From positions 1 through 64,000 of the forward strand of contig NZ_JALKIM010000002.1 in the NCBI RefSeq assembly GCF_023050945.1: 64,000 nucleotides of DNA. The letters are read 5' to 3'. The notes below the pieces were generated by a model. The model ran no database searches. It was not told where the DNA came from and saw only the letters and a program-made list of their open reading frames with translations. Of the stretch, positions 36,483-45,149 are shown piece by piece. Made by a program: the position numbers and the translations under genes. Source of the stretch: Anaerobiospirillum sp. NML120448. GTDB taxonomy: Bacteria; Pseudomonadota; Gammaproteobacteria; Enterobacterales; Succinivibrionaceae. Position 1 is the stretch's first letter. Each line of letters opens with the position of its first letter.

Positions 36483-36971
36483 ATATATTTATATCTATTT
36501 AGTTAATAAATTTGGAGCAATTGCAGTTTTTTTGTGAAAGTTCCAAAATGGTGCTTAGAAAATTTTTGATTTCTTACTAAGAGGTAAAAAGGTCAAATTT
36601 GGCTCACATACAAATGTGGCCAATAAGATTTTGGCTAAACTTATAGCTAATTGTGATGGCTGTCGAACAATTAATTAAAATTTTTTAAATTTTTTTTGAT
36701 ATAAGCCTTTAGAAAAGATATTGCCATCCGTTAGATTAATCAAAGGAAATGAAATTGTAGTGATTTCTTTCTTATCAAGAATTACAATTTCCGCCTCTAA
36801 GTATAAAGAAAGAGATATCTAAAGAGCTTCTTTAGATTAATGCGCATCAAAGCCAGTATTAATTGGTTTACTAAGTCCAAGCTAACTAGCTAAGTTAGTT
36901 GATGATGCAGATAGTTAATATTGAATTGTTAGCAAGATTTTGATTTAAGAAGTTTTAAGAGGGATAACAAC
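36483..36971. other. flgA-flgM gap
   Basis: About 490 AT-rich bases, no reading frame supported. It presumably contains the flgM promoter; I see no consensus sigma-54 or sigma-28 element. Confidence 0.5.
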
Positions 36972-37298
36972 ATGGCAATCGACATCTTACGTGATCATGC
37001 GATTAAGGCCATGCCCGAGAATGTGGCTCAAGCCCGTAGAGCTACTACCCAACAAGCTAAAGCAGCGGTTAAGCCAGTTTCTGTACCTTCTGCTCCTAGC
37101 ATTGATGACGTAGTTTTTACCGAGAAGGCCAAAACACTTTCCAAGGCAGCCGATATTGCCAAGAGATCTGACGGTATTGATTACGAGAAAGTAGCTGCCC
37201 TCAAGCAGCAGTACGAGAATGGTACCTTGGAGTTCGATTTCGAGCGTGTAGCTGAGAAAATGATTGCTTCAGAAAATTCTCTAGCAAGTATTTTCTAA
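36972..37298 (+). CDS. flgM: anti-sigma-28 factor FlgM
   Basis: 108 residues. The C-terminal half has the FlgM pattern VFTEKAKTLSKAADIAK ... DYEKVAALKQQYENGTLEFD ... VAEKMIASE that wraps around sigma-28 (FliA). The N-terminal half is disordered and Ala-rich, as expected for an exported anti-sigma factor. GAGGGAT precedes the ATG. FlgM holds back late flagellar genes until the hook is complete and FlgM is exported. It has its own terminator and is not directly joined to flgN, unlike the usual flgMN pair. Confidence 0.9.
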   Translation: MAIDILRDHAIKAMPENVAQARRATTQQAKAAVKPVSVPSAPSIDDVVFTEKAKTLSKAADIAKRSDGIDYEKVAALKQQYENGTLEFDFERVAEKMIASENSLASIF

Positions 37299-37349
37299 AC
37301 AATTTTGGTCACAAGGGCATGTCTATGCACCTTGTTACCCCTTAAAAGA

Positions 37350-37380
37350 GCCGCAATGCTTTTAGCAAAGCGGTTTTTTT
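37350..37380 (+). terminator. probable terminator of flgM
   Basis: CCGC ... GCGG stem with an internal mismatch, followed by seven T. Confidence 0.6.
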
Positions 37381-37946
37381 GTTTTCTGACAGGCAAAACT
37401 GTAATTGCATAAGTTCTGTTATTTTTGCGTTTTGCTTGTGATTTTACTCACAGCCTAAGTAAGATAAAGTTCTTTTTATAGCTATAATATATTTTTGACA
37501 ATCAAAATAGCCCAAATATTTAGCGATAAATTTAATCAATTTTTCTTGGTGCTATTGCTCAGTCTTACTATGGTTTTGCATAGTTGTATAATGGCTTAAA
37601 TATTGTTTTTTTACCATTATATGAGCGCATCAAAACATGTAATATTAGTGAGATATTGTGAAGCAATGAGCCTATATTAAAGGCTTGATCTAAGTCATGC
37701 TAGATATAATAATAGCTAGGTATGGAATTTGTGTCACTAACATCCATATGCTTGAGGCTTTATTTGGATGTATTTGTTGTAAAGTGCGTGGTCAGCCTTT
37801 TATGCCATGCGTGCCTGCAAAAACAGGCTAACTACATTAATTTTGATGACATAATATAGATTTTGCGATTGTGAGTAGACCTAACGTGGTTGTCAGTTGG
37901 GTAATAATTTTTTTTCTGGGACTTTTTGCAAAGTAAGGGGATTTAG
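37381..37946. other. cheV upstream region
   Basis: About 570 AT-rich bases without a supported gene, presumably carrying the cheV promoter. No consensus element recognised. Confidence 0.5.
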
Positions 37947-38915
37947 ATGGCTGGCGTAATGGATAAAGTCAATCAGCTAACTGAGCTGGTTGGTCAAAAC
38001 AGAATGGAGTTATTACTCTTTAGACTGTCTGGTCTATCACAGCGTTATGGTATTAACGTATTTAAAGTACGCGAGGTGCTACCTTGTCCTCGTCTTACTG
38101 TTATGCCTCGTCTCCACCAATTTGTAATTGGTGTTGCTCATATTCGTGGTAATACTCTTTCAGTTATCGATCTAGCTTATGCAATTGGCGGTCGTCCAAC
38201 TAAGAATTACGACAAGTGCTATATCATTATTGCTGAGTATAACCGTTCAACTCACGCTTTCTTAGTATCTAATGTTGAGCGTATTATTAACATGAATTGG
38301 AATAAGATCATGCCTCCTCCAAAGGGTGCTGGTCACTCCAATTACATGACTGCAGTAACTGAGGTTGACGGTGAGTTAATTGAGATCTTAGACGTAGAAA
38401 AGATCTTAGATGAAATTACTCCTATTAGCTCTCATATGGAGTCTGATGCTATCAAGAATCTTCGCGTACCTGAGGGTACCAGAGTATTGGTTGCTGATGA
38501 CTCTAAGATTGCACTTAAGCAAGTTAAGCGTGCCCTTACCGAAATTGGTGTGGATGTTATGGAAGCACATGATGGTAAGGAAGCTCTTGATATGCTTAAT
38601 GACTTAGTTAAGAATGGTCATAAGATTCAAGAAACCATAAGCCTCGTTATTTCTGACGTTGAAATGCCAGAAATGGACGGCTATACCTTATGTGCTAACA
38701 TTAGAAACTCACCACAACTACGTGATCTTTATGTAATTTTACATACTTCTTTATCTGGTGTGTTCAATCAAAGCATGGTGTCTAAGGCAGGCGCTAATGA
38801 CTTTATTCCAAAGTTCAATCCAGAAGAGTTAGCCGCAGCTGTAGAAAAGGGTATTGAGTTAGTCACTGAAGGCAAGTCTGGTGCTGATTGTGTAATGCGC
38901 TCTAATCAAAGATAA
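37947..38915 (+). CDS. cheV: chemotaxis coupling protein CheV
   Basis: 322 residues, the normal CheV size. The N-terminal CheW-like domain (residues 15-165) has YGINVFKVREVLPCP and GVAHIRGNTLSVIDLA. The C-terminal receiver domain has VADDS near its start, phospho-acceptor Asp in LVISDVEMPEMDG and the conserved Lys in DFIPKFNPEELAAAV. CheV couples chemoreceptors to CheA and tunes the signal through phosphorylation. AAGGGG lies six bases before the ATG. The cheV-cheR pair next to flgB is standard for polar-flagellate gammaproteobacteria. Confidence 0.95.
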   Translation: MAGVMDKVNQLTELVGQNRMELLLFRLSGLSQRYGINVFKVREVLPCPRLTVMPRLHQFVIGVAHIRGNTLSVIDLAYAIGGRPTKNYDKCYIIIAEYNRSTHAFLVSNVERIINMNWNKIMPPPKGAGHSNYMTAVTEVDGELIEILDVEKILDEITPISSHMESDAIKNLRVPEGTRVLVADDSKIALKQVKRALTEIGVDVMEAHDGKEALDMLNDLVKNGHKIQETISLVISDVEMPEMDGYTLCANIRNSPQLRDLYVILHTSLSGVFNQSMVSKAGANDFIPKFNPEELAAAVEKGIELVTEGKSGADCVMRSNQR

Positions 38916-38944
38916 GTTATTGTGTTTTAACCAATTAAACTTAC

Positions 38945-38989
38945 AAAAGCCTAACGCTTATTCTGCAAGGTCTAAGGTTAGGCTTTTTT
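38945..38989 (+). terminator. terminator of cheV
   Basis: AAAAGCCTAAC and GTTAGGCTTTTTT arms with a 21-base loop and T-run. Confidence 0.7.
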
Positions 38990-39745
38990 GCAGCTTAAAG
39001 CGCATAATTAAGCTAAAACATAGAATTTGGAGTTTTTTCCATATAGCTATTTCTAGATATGGAAAAATTCATCAATTTAGGCTATATTGCATATTGTTTT
39101 TTACTGAAATTAATAGTGTTACATACTAGTATATTTCATTAATGCTTTATGAGCTTATTAAAGCAAATATGCATAACTTTTAGCGTTTTAGCAACTTAAA
39201 TTTAGCATTAGAGAGAAAGCTTTATTATTTTTCATCTAGCTTTTCTCAAATAAGTGTAATTCTAGTGATAGAATGGACATTCATTTAAATAAGGAGTGCG
39301 CTTAGCAAGCTACGTAATCTTTATTAATTAGTTTGCTGATAATGAAAGTTTGTTTATATATAAGCATTCTCCCTTATTTTGTCCTTTCTTAAATATAGGG
39401 TAAATAGCCCTAGTAAAAGAATTTTTTATAACAACTCATAACACTAATAGCGTTACAACTTTTTTGAGTGCTTGGCATTTTGATAATGCGCTCAAGAAAT
39501 TAATAACTTATGCGCTGTTGTATTCTTAAAGAGTTATTTGAAACAATTAGTTTTCTAAGAATAATGCAGCGTATAATTAATGCACTTATATGAGTTGTTA
39601 AAGTGAGCTTTGATTGTCAACATAGTTAATCTTGCCAATCAAATTTTGATTTAATAAGGGCTTGAATAGTGCATTACTAATATTCAAGTCTGTTACTAAC
39701 GATAATCGTCTCGATTATTAAGAGTAATTTCACACTGAGGTTAGT
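38990..39745. other. cheV-cheR gap with inverted repeats
   Basis: About 750 AT-rich bases, no gene. Two structures stand out. A hairpin has arms TTTTTCCATAT (39034) and ATATGGAAAAA (39057). A 12-bp perfect inverted pair, TAACAACTCATA (39429) and TATGAGTTGTTA (39589), lies about 150 bases apart. Their roles are unknown. Confidence 0.5.
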
Positions 39746-41011
39746 ATGACCGATAATCCGCAGAACCGTTTTGGTACAGAATCTAATCCATCAAATACTT
39801 TGGTATCTCGTACCACTGGAACTTCTTTATTTGGAAGAAGATCAGCTGAGGACTCAGACAGTCAAAATGTGCCAGCTCGTACCACTGCTAATGCAACTAC
39901 AGCTCGCCCATCTAACTCTTTGTTTGGCTCACGTACTAGCACTATTAGCAATGTCGCAGGTAAGCCTTTAGCTCCTCACCACCATAAAAGTGGTAATGCT
40001 ATTGCATCTGTAATGCGTAAGACCACCTCTGGTCCTCAAAGAGCACAGTTTACTCCTTCTGATTATCCTGGTATTACTAAGTTAGCTATTGCTTCTCAAA
40101 AAGCTGGATATGATTCTGTAGCTGCTCGTAATCCAGATATTTTACCTACTACCCAAGATCGTCTTCAGGTTCAGTCACGTACTGTATCAAACGAACAATA
40201 TCGTCGTTTTGCCAAATACATTGAAGATCAAAGTGGTATTGTTTTAGGTGATAACAAGCACTATTTAGTAAATAGCCGTTTATCATCTTTATTATTACGC
40301 TTTAAGGTAGCAACCATTGATGAGCTCATTAATCGTGCTATGCAGCCAAATGTCTATAAGGACATTAGCTCTGCTGTAATCGATGCTATGACCACCAATG
40401 AAACCTTATGGTTCCGTGATACTTATCCTTACTTAGCTTTAAAGAACTTAATTCTTCCAGAGCTTGCTAAGAGCGCTAAGATGCCAGTTCGTATTTGGTC
40501 TGCTGCTTGTTCCTCAGGTCAAGAGCCTTACTCTATTGCTATGATTGTGCAAGAGCAGGCTACAGCCATGAACCACGTAAACCCAGATCAATGTCAGATC
40601 ATTGGCACTGATATCTCTCCTGAGATGTTAGATCGTTGTCGCTTTGCTCACTATGACAACCATGCCTTAGCTCGTGGTTTAAGTGCTGAGCGTAAAGCAC
40701 GCTTCTTTAAGCCAACTAAAGATCCAAACGTAATGCGTGTAGACGACAAGATTAAGAACATGGTCAACTTCAAGCAAATGAACCTTTTAGGTTCTTATAG
40801 CTTATTAGGCCGTTTTGATATTATCTTCTGTCGTAACGTATTAATTTACTTCTCTAACGAAGTAAAGAGCCAGATCTTAAACAAGTTTGCCGATTGCTTA
40901 AATCCTGGTGGTTACTTAATTTTAGGCTCCTCTGAGTCAATTCAGGGCCTTTCTGATAAGTACGAAATGATTCGTTGCAACCCAGGTATTGCTTACCGCT
41001 TAAAGTCATAA
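39746..41011 (+). CDS. cheR: chemotaxis protein methyltransferase CheR with N-terminal extension
   Basis: 421 residues against about 280 for standard CheR. Residues 148 onward form the full enzyme: the helical N-domain (YRRFAKYIEDQSGIVLGDNK), then the SAM-binding domain (RIWSAACSSGQEPYSIAM, IIGTDIS, FDIIFCRNVLIYF). It methylates glutamates of chemoreceptors with S-adenosylmethionine. The first 147 residues are Ser/Thr/Asn/Arg-rich and carry the motif S-L-F-G-x-R twice, with no recognised domain. GAGG lies five bases before the ATG, and no better internal start precedes the core, so the extension looks real. Confidence 0.93.
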   Translation: MTDNPQNRFGTESNPSNTLVSRTTGTSLFGRRSAEDSDSQNVPARTTANATTARPSNSLFGSRTSTISNVAGKPLAPHHHKSGNAIASVMRKTTSGPQRAQFTPSDYPGITKLAIASQKAGYDSVAARNPDILPTTQDRLQVQSRTVSNEQYRRFAKYIEDQSGIVLGDNKHYLVNSRLSSLLLRFKVATIDELINRAMQPNVYKDISSAVIDAMTTNETLWFRDTYPYLALKNLILPELAKSAKMPVRIWSAACSSGQEPYSIAMIVQEQATAMNHVNPDQCQIIGTDISPEMLDRCRFAHYDNHALARGLSAERKARFFKPTKDPNVMRVDDKIKNMVNFKQMNLLGSYSLLGRFDIIFCRNVLIYFSNEVKSQILNKFADCLNPGGYLILGSSESIQGLSDKYEMIRCNPGIAYRLKS

Positions 41012-41035
41012 GCACTTTAATTCTTTAATCTCCAT

Positions 41036-41074
41036 AAGAGCCTGTCCTAAATTTTAGCGACAGGCTCTTTTTTT
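41036..41074 (+). terminator. terminator of cheR
   Basis: AAGAGCCTGTC / GACAGGCTCTT stem, 12-base loop, T-run. Confidence 0.85.
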
Positions 41075-41084
41075 ATATCATCAC

Positions 41085-41215
41085 AGCTACAGCCCAGCCA
41101 GCCAGGCTTAGTTCCCAGCTATCCAGGCTGAGCTGAGCTTAGCTGGCCATGACTGTCCTGTCCTGGCTAGGCCCAAACCTGCCTGACCAGTCATATCAGC
41201 TATACCATCCTATCC
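41085..41215. repeat. CAGC/GCTGA short-repeat island
   Basis: Degenerate CCAGC words followed by a five-base rhythm (GCTGA, GCTGA, GCTTA, GCTGG; later TCCTG twice). It starts ten bases after the cheR terminator. No reading frame. The remaining 280 bases up to the flgB promoter show nothing recognised. Confidence 0.55.
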
Positions 41216-41492
41216 TAAGTATCTTTAGCAATAGAGCATGCACTAGCGCCAGCGTTAGCCTAGCATAAGCGCCCATTCCACTTTCAATTTCAACACTGCC
41301 TAACACCTAAGCTTAAGCTTGCTTACCAACATTGATGTTTGGGGGAATTTAGCAATTAAATATGTAAGCGCAAGTTAGCAAGATTGCGAACCTTGGAGCT
41401 TTAGATAGTTAATTTTTAGGGCTCTATTTATAGGGGAAATAGTGGAGTTTTGTTGGTTAAGAATGCGATAAATAAGCCTTTTGTGTGACGTG

Positions 41493-41508
41493 GCACAACT
41501 TTTGAAAG
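41493..41508 (+). promoter_or_regulatory. probable sigma-54 promoter of flgBC
   Basis: TGGCAC-AACTT-TTGAA: perfect -24 element, -12 element with A instead of C. It lies about 60 bases before the flgB start. Confidence 0.6.
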
Positions 41509-41566
41509 AAAGAGGGTATGAAGACTAGATCGTGTTTGATATTTGACACGAGTGGAGATGATTTTA

Positions 41567-41992
41567 ATGGCTGTAAGTTTTGATCAAGTGTTTGGTATTC
41601 ACCAACACACTATGCGCGTTCGTAATAATCGTGCTGAGGTGTTAGCAGGTAACTTAGCTAACGCAGATACTCCAGGCTTTAAAGCTCGTGATTTAGACTT
41701 TGCTGAGGCTTTATCACAGGCTGCCAAATTACAAATGGTGAACAACAATGCTCCTATGACCAAGACTGCAAATGGCCATATGGATATTTCAGATCTTGAA
41801 GCTTTAAAAGATCCTAAGATCACCATGAAGTACCGCAATCCATTCCAGCCAGATACTGGTAATGGCAATACTGTAGAAGTAAGTACTGAGCGTATGAATT
41901 ACATGAGTAACAACATTGAGTATCAAGCAACTTTATCTTTCCTCAATGGTCGTATTTCCAAGCTCAGAAGTGCCTTAAAGGGCGGTCAATAA
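41567..41992 (+). CDS. flgB: flagellar proximal rod protein FlgB
   Basis: 141 residues, usual size. The N-terminal rod signature (RVRNNRAEVLAGNLANADTPGFKARDLDF) and the C-terminal helix (NYMSNNIEYQATLSFLNGRI) are intact. I choose the ATG at 41567, with GGAG nine bases upstream, over a GTG 24 bases earlier. FlgB is exported and forms the base of the rod with FlgC, FlgF and FlgG. It is first in a short flgB-flgC transcript. Confidence 0.95.
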   Translation: MAVSFDQVFGIHQHTMRVRNNRAEVLAGNLANADTPGFKARDLDFAEALSQAAKLQMVNNNAPMTKTANGHMDISDLEALKDPKITMKYRNPFQPDTGNGNTVEVSTERMNYMSNNIEYQATLSFLNGRISKLRSALKGGQ

Positions 41993-42116
41993 CATTTTAG
42001 ACCTGTATCTTTGGCTTAGAAGCAGTTAATTTTGTCCCCAGCATTAAAGAGATTTTTTTAAATATAAAGAGAGATATTGTTTTATCTGGGGCTAAGTAGA
42101 ATTTTAGAGAGTCATT

Positions 42117-42575
42117 ATGAGCGTTTTTAGAATTTTAGATATTGCTGGTACTTCCATGAATGCACAGTCAGTGCGTTTAAATGCTACAGCCTCCAACTTA
42201 GCTAATGCTGAGTCCGTATCATCATCTGTTGAAGAGACCTATAAGGCTCGTCGTCCTTTATTCTCCGCTGCTTGGGAAGAAGCTTTAGCTCGCAACCAAC
42301 AACAAGGTGAGCCTTGCGATCCAGTTACTGGTGAGCCTTATGGTATTGGTGTTTCCTTAAAGGGTGTGATTGAGTCCGATGCTGCTGCTATTCGTGAGTT
42401 CAATCCTAACCACCCATTAGCTGATGCTGACGGTTATATTTATCGTCCAAACATTAATCCTGTTGAGGAAATGGCTGATATGATGAGTGCCCAACGCTCT
42501 TATCAAACAGCTGTACAGGTAGCCGACAGTGCTAAGAGCATGTTGCTTCAAACTTTACGTTTAGGTCAAAGCTAA
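42117..42575 (+). CDS. flgC: flagellar proximal rod protein FlgC
   Basis: 152 residues. N-terminal ILDIAGTSMNAQSVRLNATASNLANAES and C-terminal NPVEEMADMMSAQRSYQTAVQV are the paired helices of rod proteins. A middle segment (about 20 residues, rich in Gln/Pro) is slightly longer than usual. It lies 124 bases after flgB and ends at a strong terminator, so flgBC is separate from flgD here. In relatives flgBCDE usually run together. Confidence 0.95.
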   Translation: MSVFRILDIAGTSMNAQSVRLNATASNLANAESVSSSVEETYKARRPLFSAAWEEALARNQQQGEPCDPVTGEPYGIGVSLKGVIESDAAAIREFNPNHPLADADGYIYRPNINPVEEMADMMSAQRSYQTAVQVADSAKSMLLQTLRLGQS

Positions 42576-42610
42576 TTATTGTAATTTGCTAGTTTCCCTA
42601 GTTTTCATAC

Positions 42611-42649
42611 AAAAAAATCGCCCTATTAGACAATAGAGCGATTTTTTTT
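42611..42649. terminator. bidirectional terminator between flgC and the flavin-reductase gene
   Basis: AAAAAAATCGC-C-CTATT with its complement AATAG-A-GCGATTTTTTT around a 4-base loop. It has A- and T-tracts and converging genes on both sides. Confidence 0.85.
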
Positions 42650-42668
42650 GCTTATGCAAAATAAAAAA

Positions 42669-43244
42669 TTAATCACCGTATTCTGGAAGGATAATTTCTT
42701 TGCCAATAGCAAAGAAGTGGCCACCAGCTACATAGTGTAGAGTACGCAACTCATCAGGAGCTTGATCAAAGTGCCAATGATTGTTGCTGTAGACTCTAGA
42801 GTCGCTAACTACACGAACGCATTTACCAAAGATCATCTCATAAGGGTTGTCGCTATGCTGATCTTTAATGACCTCATACTCTAAGTAAGCTGCACAGCCT
42901 TTGACTAAAGGAATACTAAAGCCTGGCTCATTAATAAGCTCAATATCGCAGTGTTCCATCTTATTAGGATCATCATTTTTAGAAATAGAGCCTAATTTCA
43001 TAGTCTGCTCAACAATAGAAGCTGTTGGATAGCACAAGATAAACTTACCTGATTTTTCGATAAGCTTGCGGGTGTAGTGATCGCCAGCAACTACAGCATA
43101 GCCTTTATCATAATCGCACACGCCTGCCCAAGCAGCAGCCATATAGTCTAAATCGCCCTCATGCTGAGCGCCAATTAGAGTAGTGGCTCCAATGCCTAAA
43201 ATACGATAGGACTTCAATACGTCTTGTTCTTGCAAAATGCTCAT
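42669..43244 (-). CDS. flavin-reductase-like FMN-binding protein
   Basis: 191 residues resembling the Flavin_Reduct fold: an early GATTLIGAQ, then DYMAAAWAGVCDYD, the conserved AGDHYTRKLIEKSGKFILCYP and a C-terminal HYVAGGHFFAIGKEI. It likely binds FMN and reduces an electron acceptor with NAD(P)H. AAGG lies six bases before the ATG. It is transcribed against the flagellar genes and sits between flgC and flgD, an unusual place with no known link to motility. Confidence 0.75.
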   Translation of the reverse strand: MSILQEQDVLKSYRILGIGATTLIGAQHEGDLDYMAAAWAGVCDYDKGYAVVAGDHYTRKLIEKSGKFILCYPTASIVEQTMKLGSISKNDDPNKMEHCDIELINEPGFSIPLVKGCAAYLEYEVIKDQHSDNPYEMIFGKCVRVVSDSRVYSNNHWHFDQAPDELRTLHYVAGGHFFAIGKEIILPEYGD

Positions 43245-43400
43245 AAAAAACCTTAGTCTAAAATAGAGATGTTGTATTTGAAAGATTCAATATTATTGAA
43301 AACTAGTATAAAACTATCTTACAGATAAGAGCCTAGCATATTCTCTTATTCGAGCATAAATGAAAAAATTATAATAAGTTCGAGGAACAAATTATTAATT

Positions 43401-43416
43401 TGGCACAATTCATGTA
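43401..43416 (+). promoter_or_regulatory. possible sigma-54 promoter of flgD
   Basis: TGGCAC-AATTC-ATGTA has a perfect -24 element and a poor -12 element. It lies about 105 bases before flgD. Confidence 0.4.
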
Positions 43417-43521
43417 TAAAACCTAAGTTAGTGTGTTCTTAGCTTATAAGTAATAGTTTTAAGAGCAAAAACAGTCAAATATTAGTGTTTGATTGTTCTA
43501 TAGCCTAATGCGAGGAATGAT

Positions 43522-44631
43522 ATGGCAGGCTCAGTTATTAATAGTTTGGCAGATGCCAGCTATCGTAGTTTGGATGCATATCCAACCACTTTTTATAATG
43601 ATGGTTCCAATGGTTTAGCCAAAGTAGCTAATAATACCCGCGCTGGCGGTTCAAACCCTAGTACTAATGGTAGTAATAGCAATAACTCCAACTTTGACTA
43701 TGGTTCTGCTGGCGTTCAAACTCAAGAGAATGCTATTAAAGAGGCATCTTCTAAGGTTAAAGATCAAGTTTTATCCCAAGAAGACTTCTTAAAACTCTTA
43801 ACCACTCAGCTTCAAGCCCAGGATCCTACTAAGCCTGCTGATAACAATCAGTTGGTTACTCAGATGTCACAACTTTCCATGGTAGAGAGCTTAAACTCTA
43901 TTAATACCAATATGGATAACGTGCTCTCTCAAGTAGGTACAACAGCAGCTATGAATGCTACCAATTTGATTGGTACTTATGTATATACTGATCAAAACAA
44001 GGCCTACTATGGTGGCAGCGCCTCTTCTCCTGCTCTTTGGGCAGTAGATGCAGGTGAGAATACTTACTCTAATGTTAAGCTGACCATTAAGGACGCAGTA
44101 ACAGGAGAGGTAGTTTATAAAGATGAAGCTAACTCTCTTACTGGTGAAATTAAGTATGGTTGGCCAGGAATTTTCTCTCCTGATGGCCCTGTAAAACCAG
44201 AGGCTAAGCCTGATGGCAATGGTAGTGATACCTCTACTGATGGTAGCACCACTCCTAATACCGATAATGGTACTAAGATTGCTGAAAATGCCATTGCAGG
44301 TGAAGGTGGTGATGCTAATGGCGGTGCTGGTGGCGCTGGCGGTTCAGGCAGCTCTGGCTCTGGCTCTGGTTCTGGTAATGGCAACTCTGGAAACGGAGAC
44401 TCTAAGCCAGATGCTGATGGTGAAGAGAACAAATATACCTTCTGTAATTCAGGCCGTTATGTTATCGAAGTAACAGGTGTTGACTCTAGCGGTAAGACCG
44501 TAAGTATTCCTGTTAAGGCTTTAGGTTTCGTATCCTCTGTATCTTTAGGTAAGACCTTATCTGATACTAAGCTTAACCTCAATGGTATGGGCGAAATTCC
44601 ATTCGACAAGGCAAATCGCGTTACCTTGTAA
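43522..44631 (+). CDS. flgD: flagellar hook assembly scaffold FlgD with Gly/Ser insertion
   Basis: 369 residues against about 230 usually. The N-terminal FlgD export and scaffold motif (LSQEDFLKLLTTQLQAQDP ... NNQLVTQMSQLSMVESL) is intact. The C-terminal fold (NVKLTIKDAVTGEVVY ... GRYVIEVTGVDSSGKTVSIPVKALGFVSSVSL) is interrupted by about 85 Gly/Ser/Asp/Asn-rich residues (roughly 223-306). FlgD caps the growing hook and is later discarded. AGGAATGAT precedes the ATG. It is followed by its own terminator and not by flgE. Confidence 0.92.
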   Translation: MAGSVINSLADASYRSLDAYPTTFYNDGSNGLAKVANNTRAGGSNPSTNGSNSNNSNFDYGSAGVQTQENAIKEASSKVKDQVLSQEDFLKLLTTQLQAQDPTKPADNNQLVTQMSQLSMVESLNSINTNMDNVLSQVGTTAAMNATNLIGTYVYTDQNKAYYGGSASSPALWAVDAGENTYSNVKLTIKDAVTGEVVYKDEANSLTGEIKYGWPGIFSPDGPVKPEAKPDGNGSDTSTDGSTTPNTDNGTKIAENAIAGEGGDANGGAGGAGGSGSSGSGSGSGNGNSGNGDSKPDADGEENKYTFCNSGRYVIEVTGVDSSGKTVSIPVKALGFVSSVSLGKTLSDTKLNLNGMGEIPFDKANRVTL

Positions 44632-44662
44632 TCTAAAAGTTTTAACTAACTTTAATCCTCGC

Positions 44663-44688
44663 AAAAGGCCAGCATTAGCTGGCCTTTT
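44663..44688 (+). terminator. terminator of flgD
   Basis: AAAAGGCCAGC-ATTA-GCTGGCCTTTT perfect hairpin. Confidence 0.88.
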
Positions 44689-44689
44689 G

Positions 44690-45097
44690 TATTGGTGCTA
44701 ACCAAAGAAAACAGAGTCAGCACCACCACCACAATAATCATTATTATCCTTTCAAATCATCTCCCTAGAGATCGTATTTATGGCAGCGCTCAAGCGCAGC
44801 GACACATCACAGTTCTTAAAGCACTAAGCCTCCAGAAAAGCTGCTACAGTACAAAATCAAAAGCCAAGCTACTATGTTAGAGCGTCGACAGCACAGCGCT
44901 AGCGCAGCGTAGCGCTATGGTGCAATACCTAAAACGCTGAGGGTAGAGCGCTCAGTAGGGGCAGTGAACTTTGAGAGTAGGTCTTAAGGAGCTGTAGTGT
45001 AGGGTATCTATTTTTTTAGTACAAAAAATTTATTAGTAGTTCAAAAAACTGACTTTTATATATGTAAAAGCCGCATATATATGCCGTTTATTGGCCA
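44690..45097. other. flgD-flgF gap; flgE absent
   Basis: About 400 bases where flgE (hook protein gene, normally over 1.2 kb) is expected. No fragment resembling FlgE is seen. The middle (44780-44930) is an island of AGCGC/GCGCT words like that at 8264. The remainder is AT-rich. Confidence 0.7.
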
Positions 45098-45113
45098 TGG
45101 CACAGCCCTTGCT
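45098..45113 (+). promoter_or_regulatory. sigma-54 promoter of flgFGHI
   Basis: TGGCAC-AGCCC-TTGCT is a perfect -24/-12 consensus. It lies 37 bases before flgF. It gives flgFGHI an independent FlrC-dependent start. Confidence 0.85.
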
Positions 45114-45149
45114 GTAGAGACTGTGATCTAATGATTTTTTGGAGGGGTT

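Noticed and set aside
37903-37935. Possible sigma-54 promoter just before cheV (TGGGAC ... TTTGC)
   Set aside because: The spacing between the GG and GC elements is about three bases too short for sigma-54.
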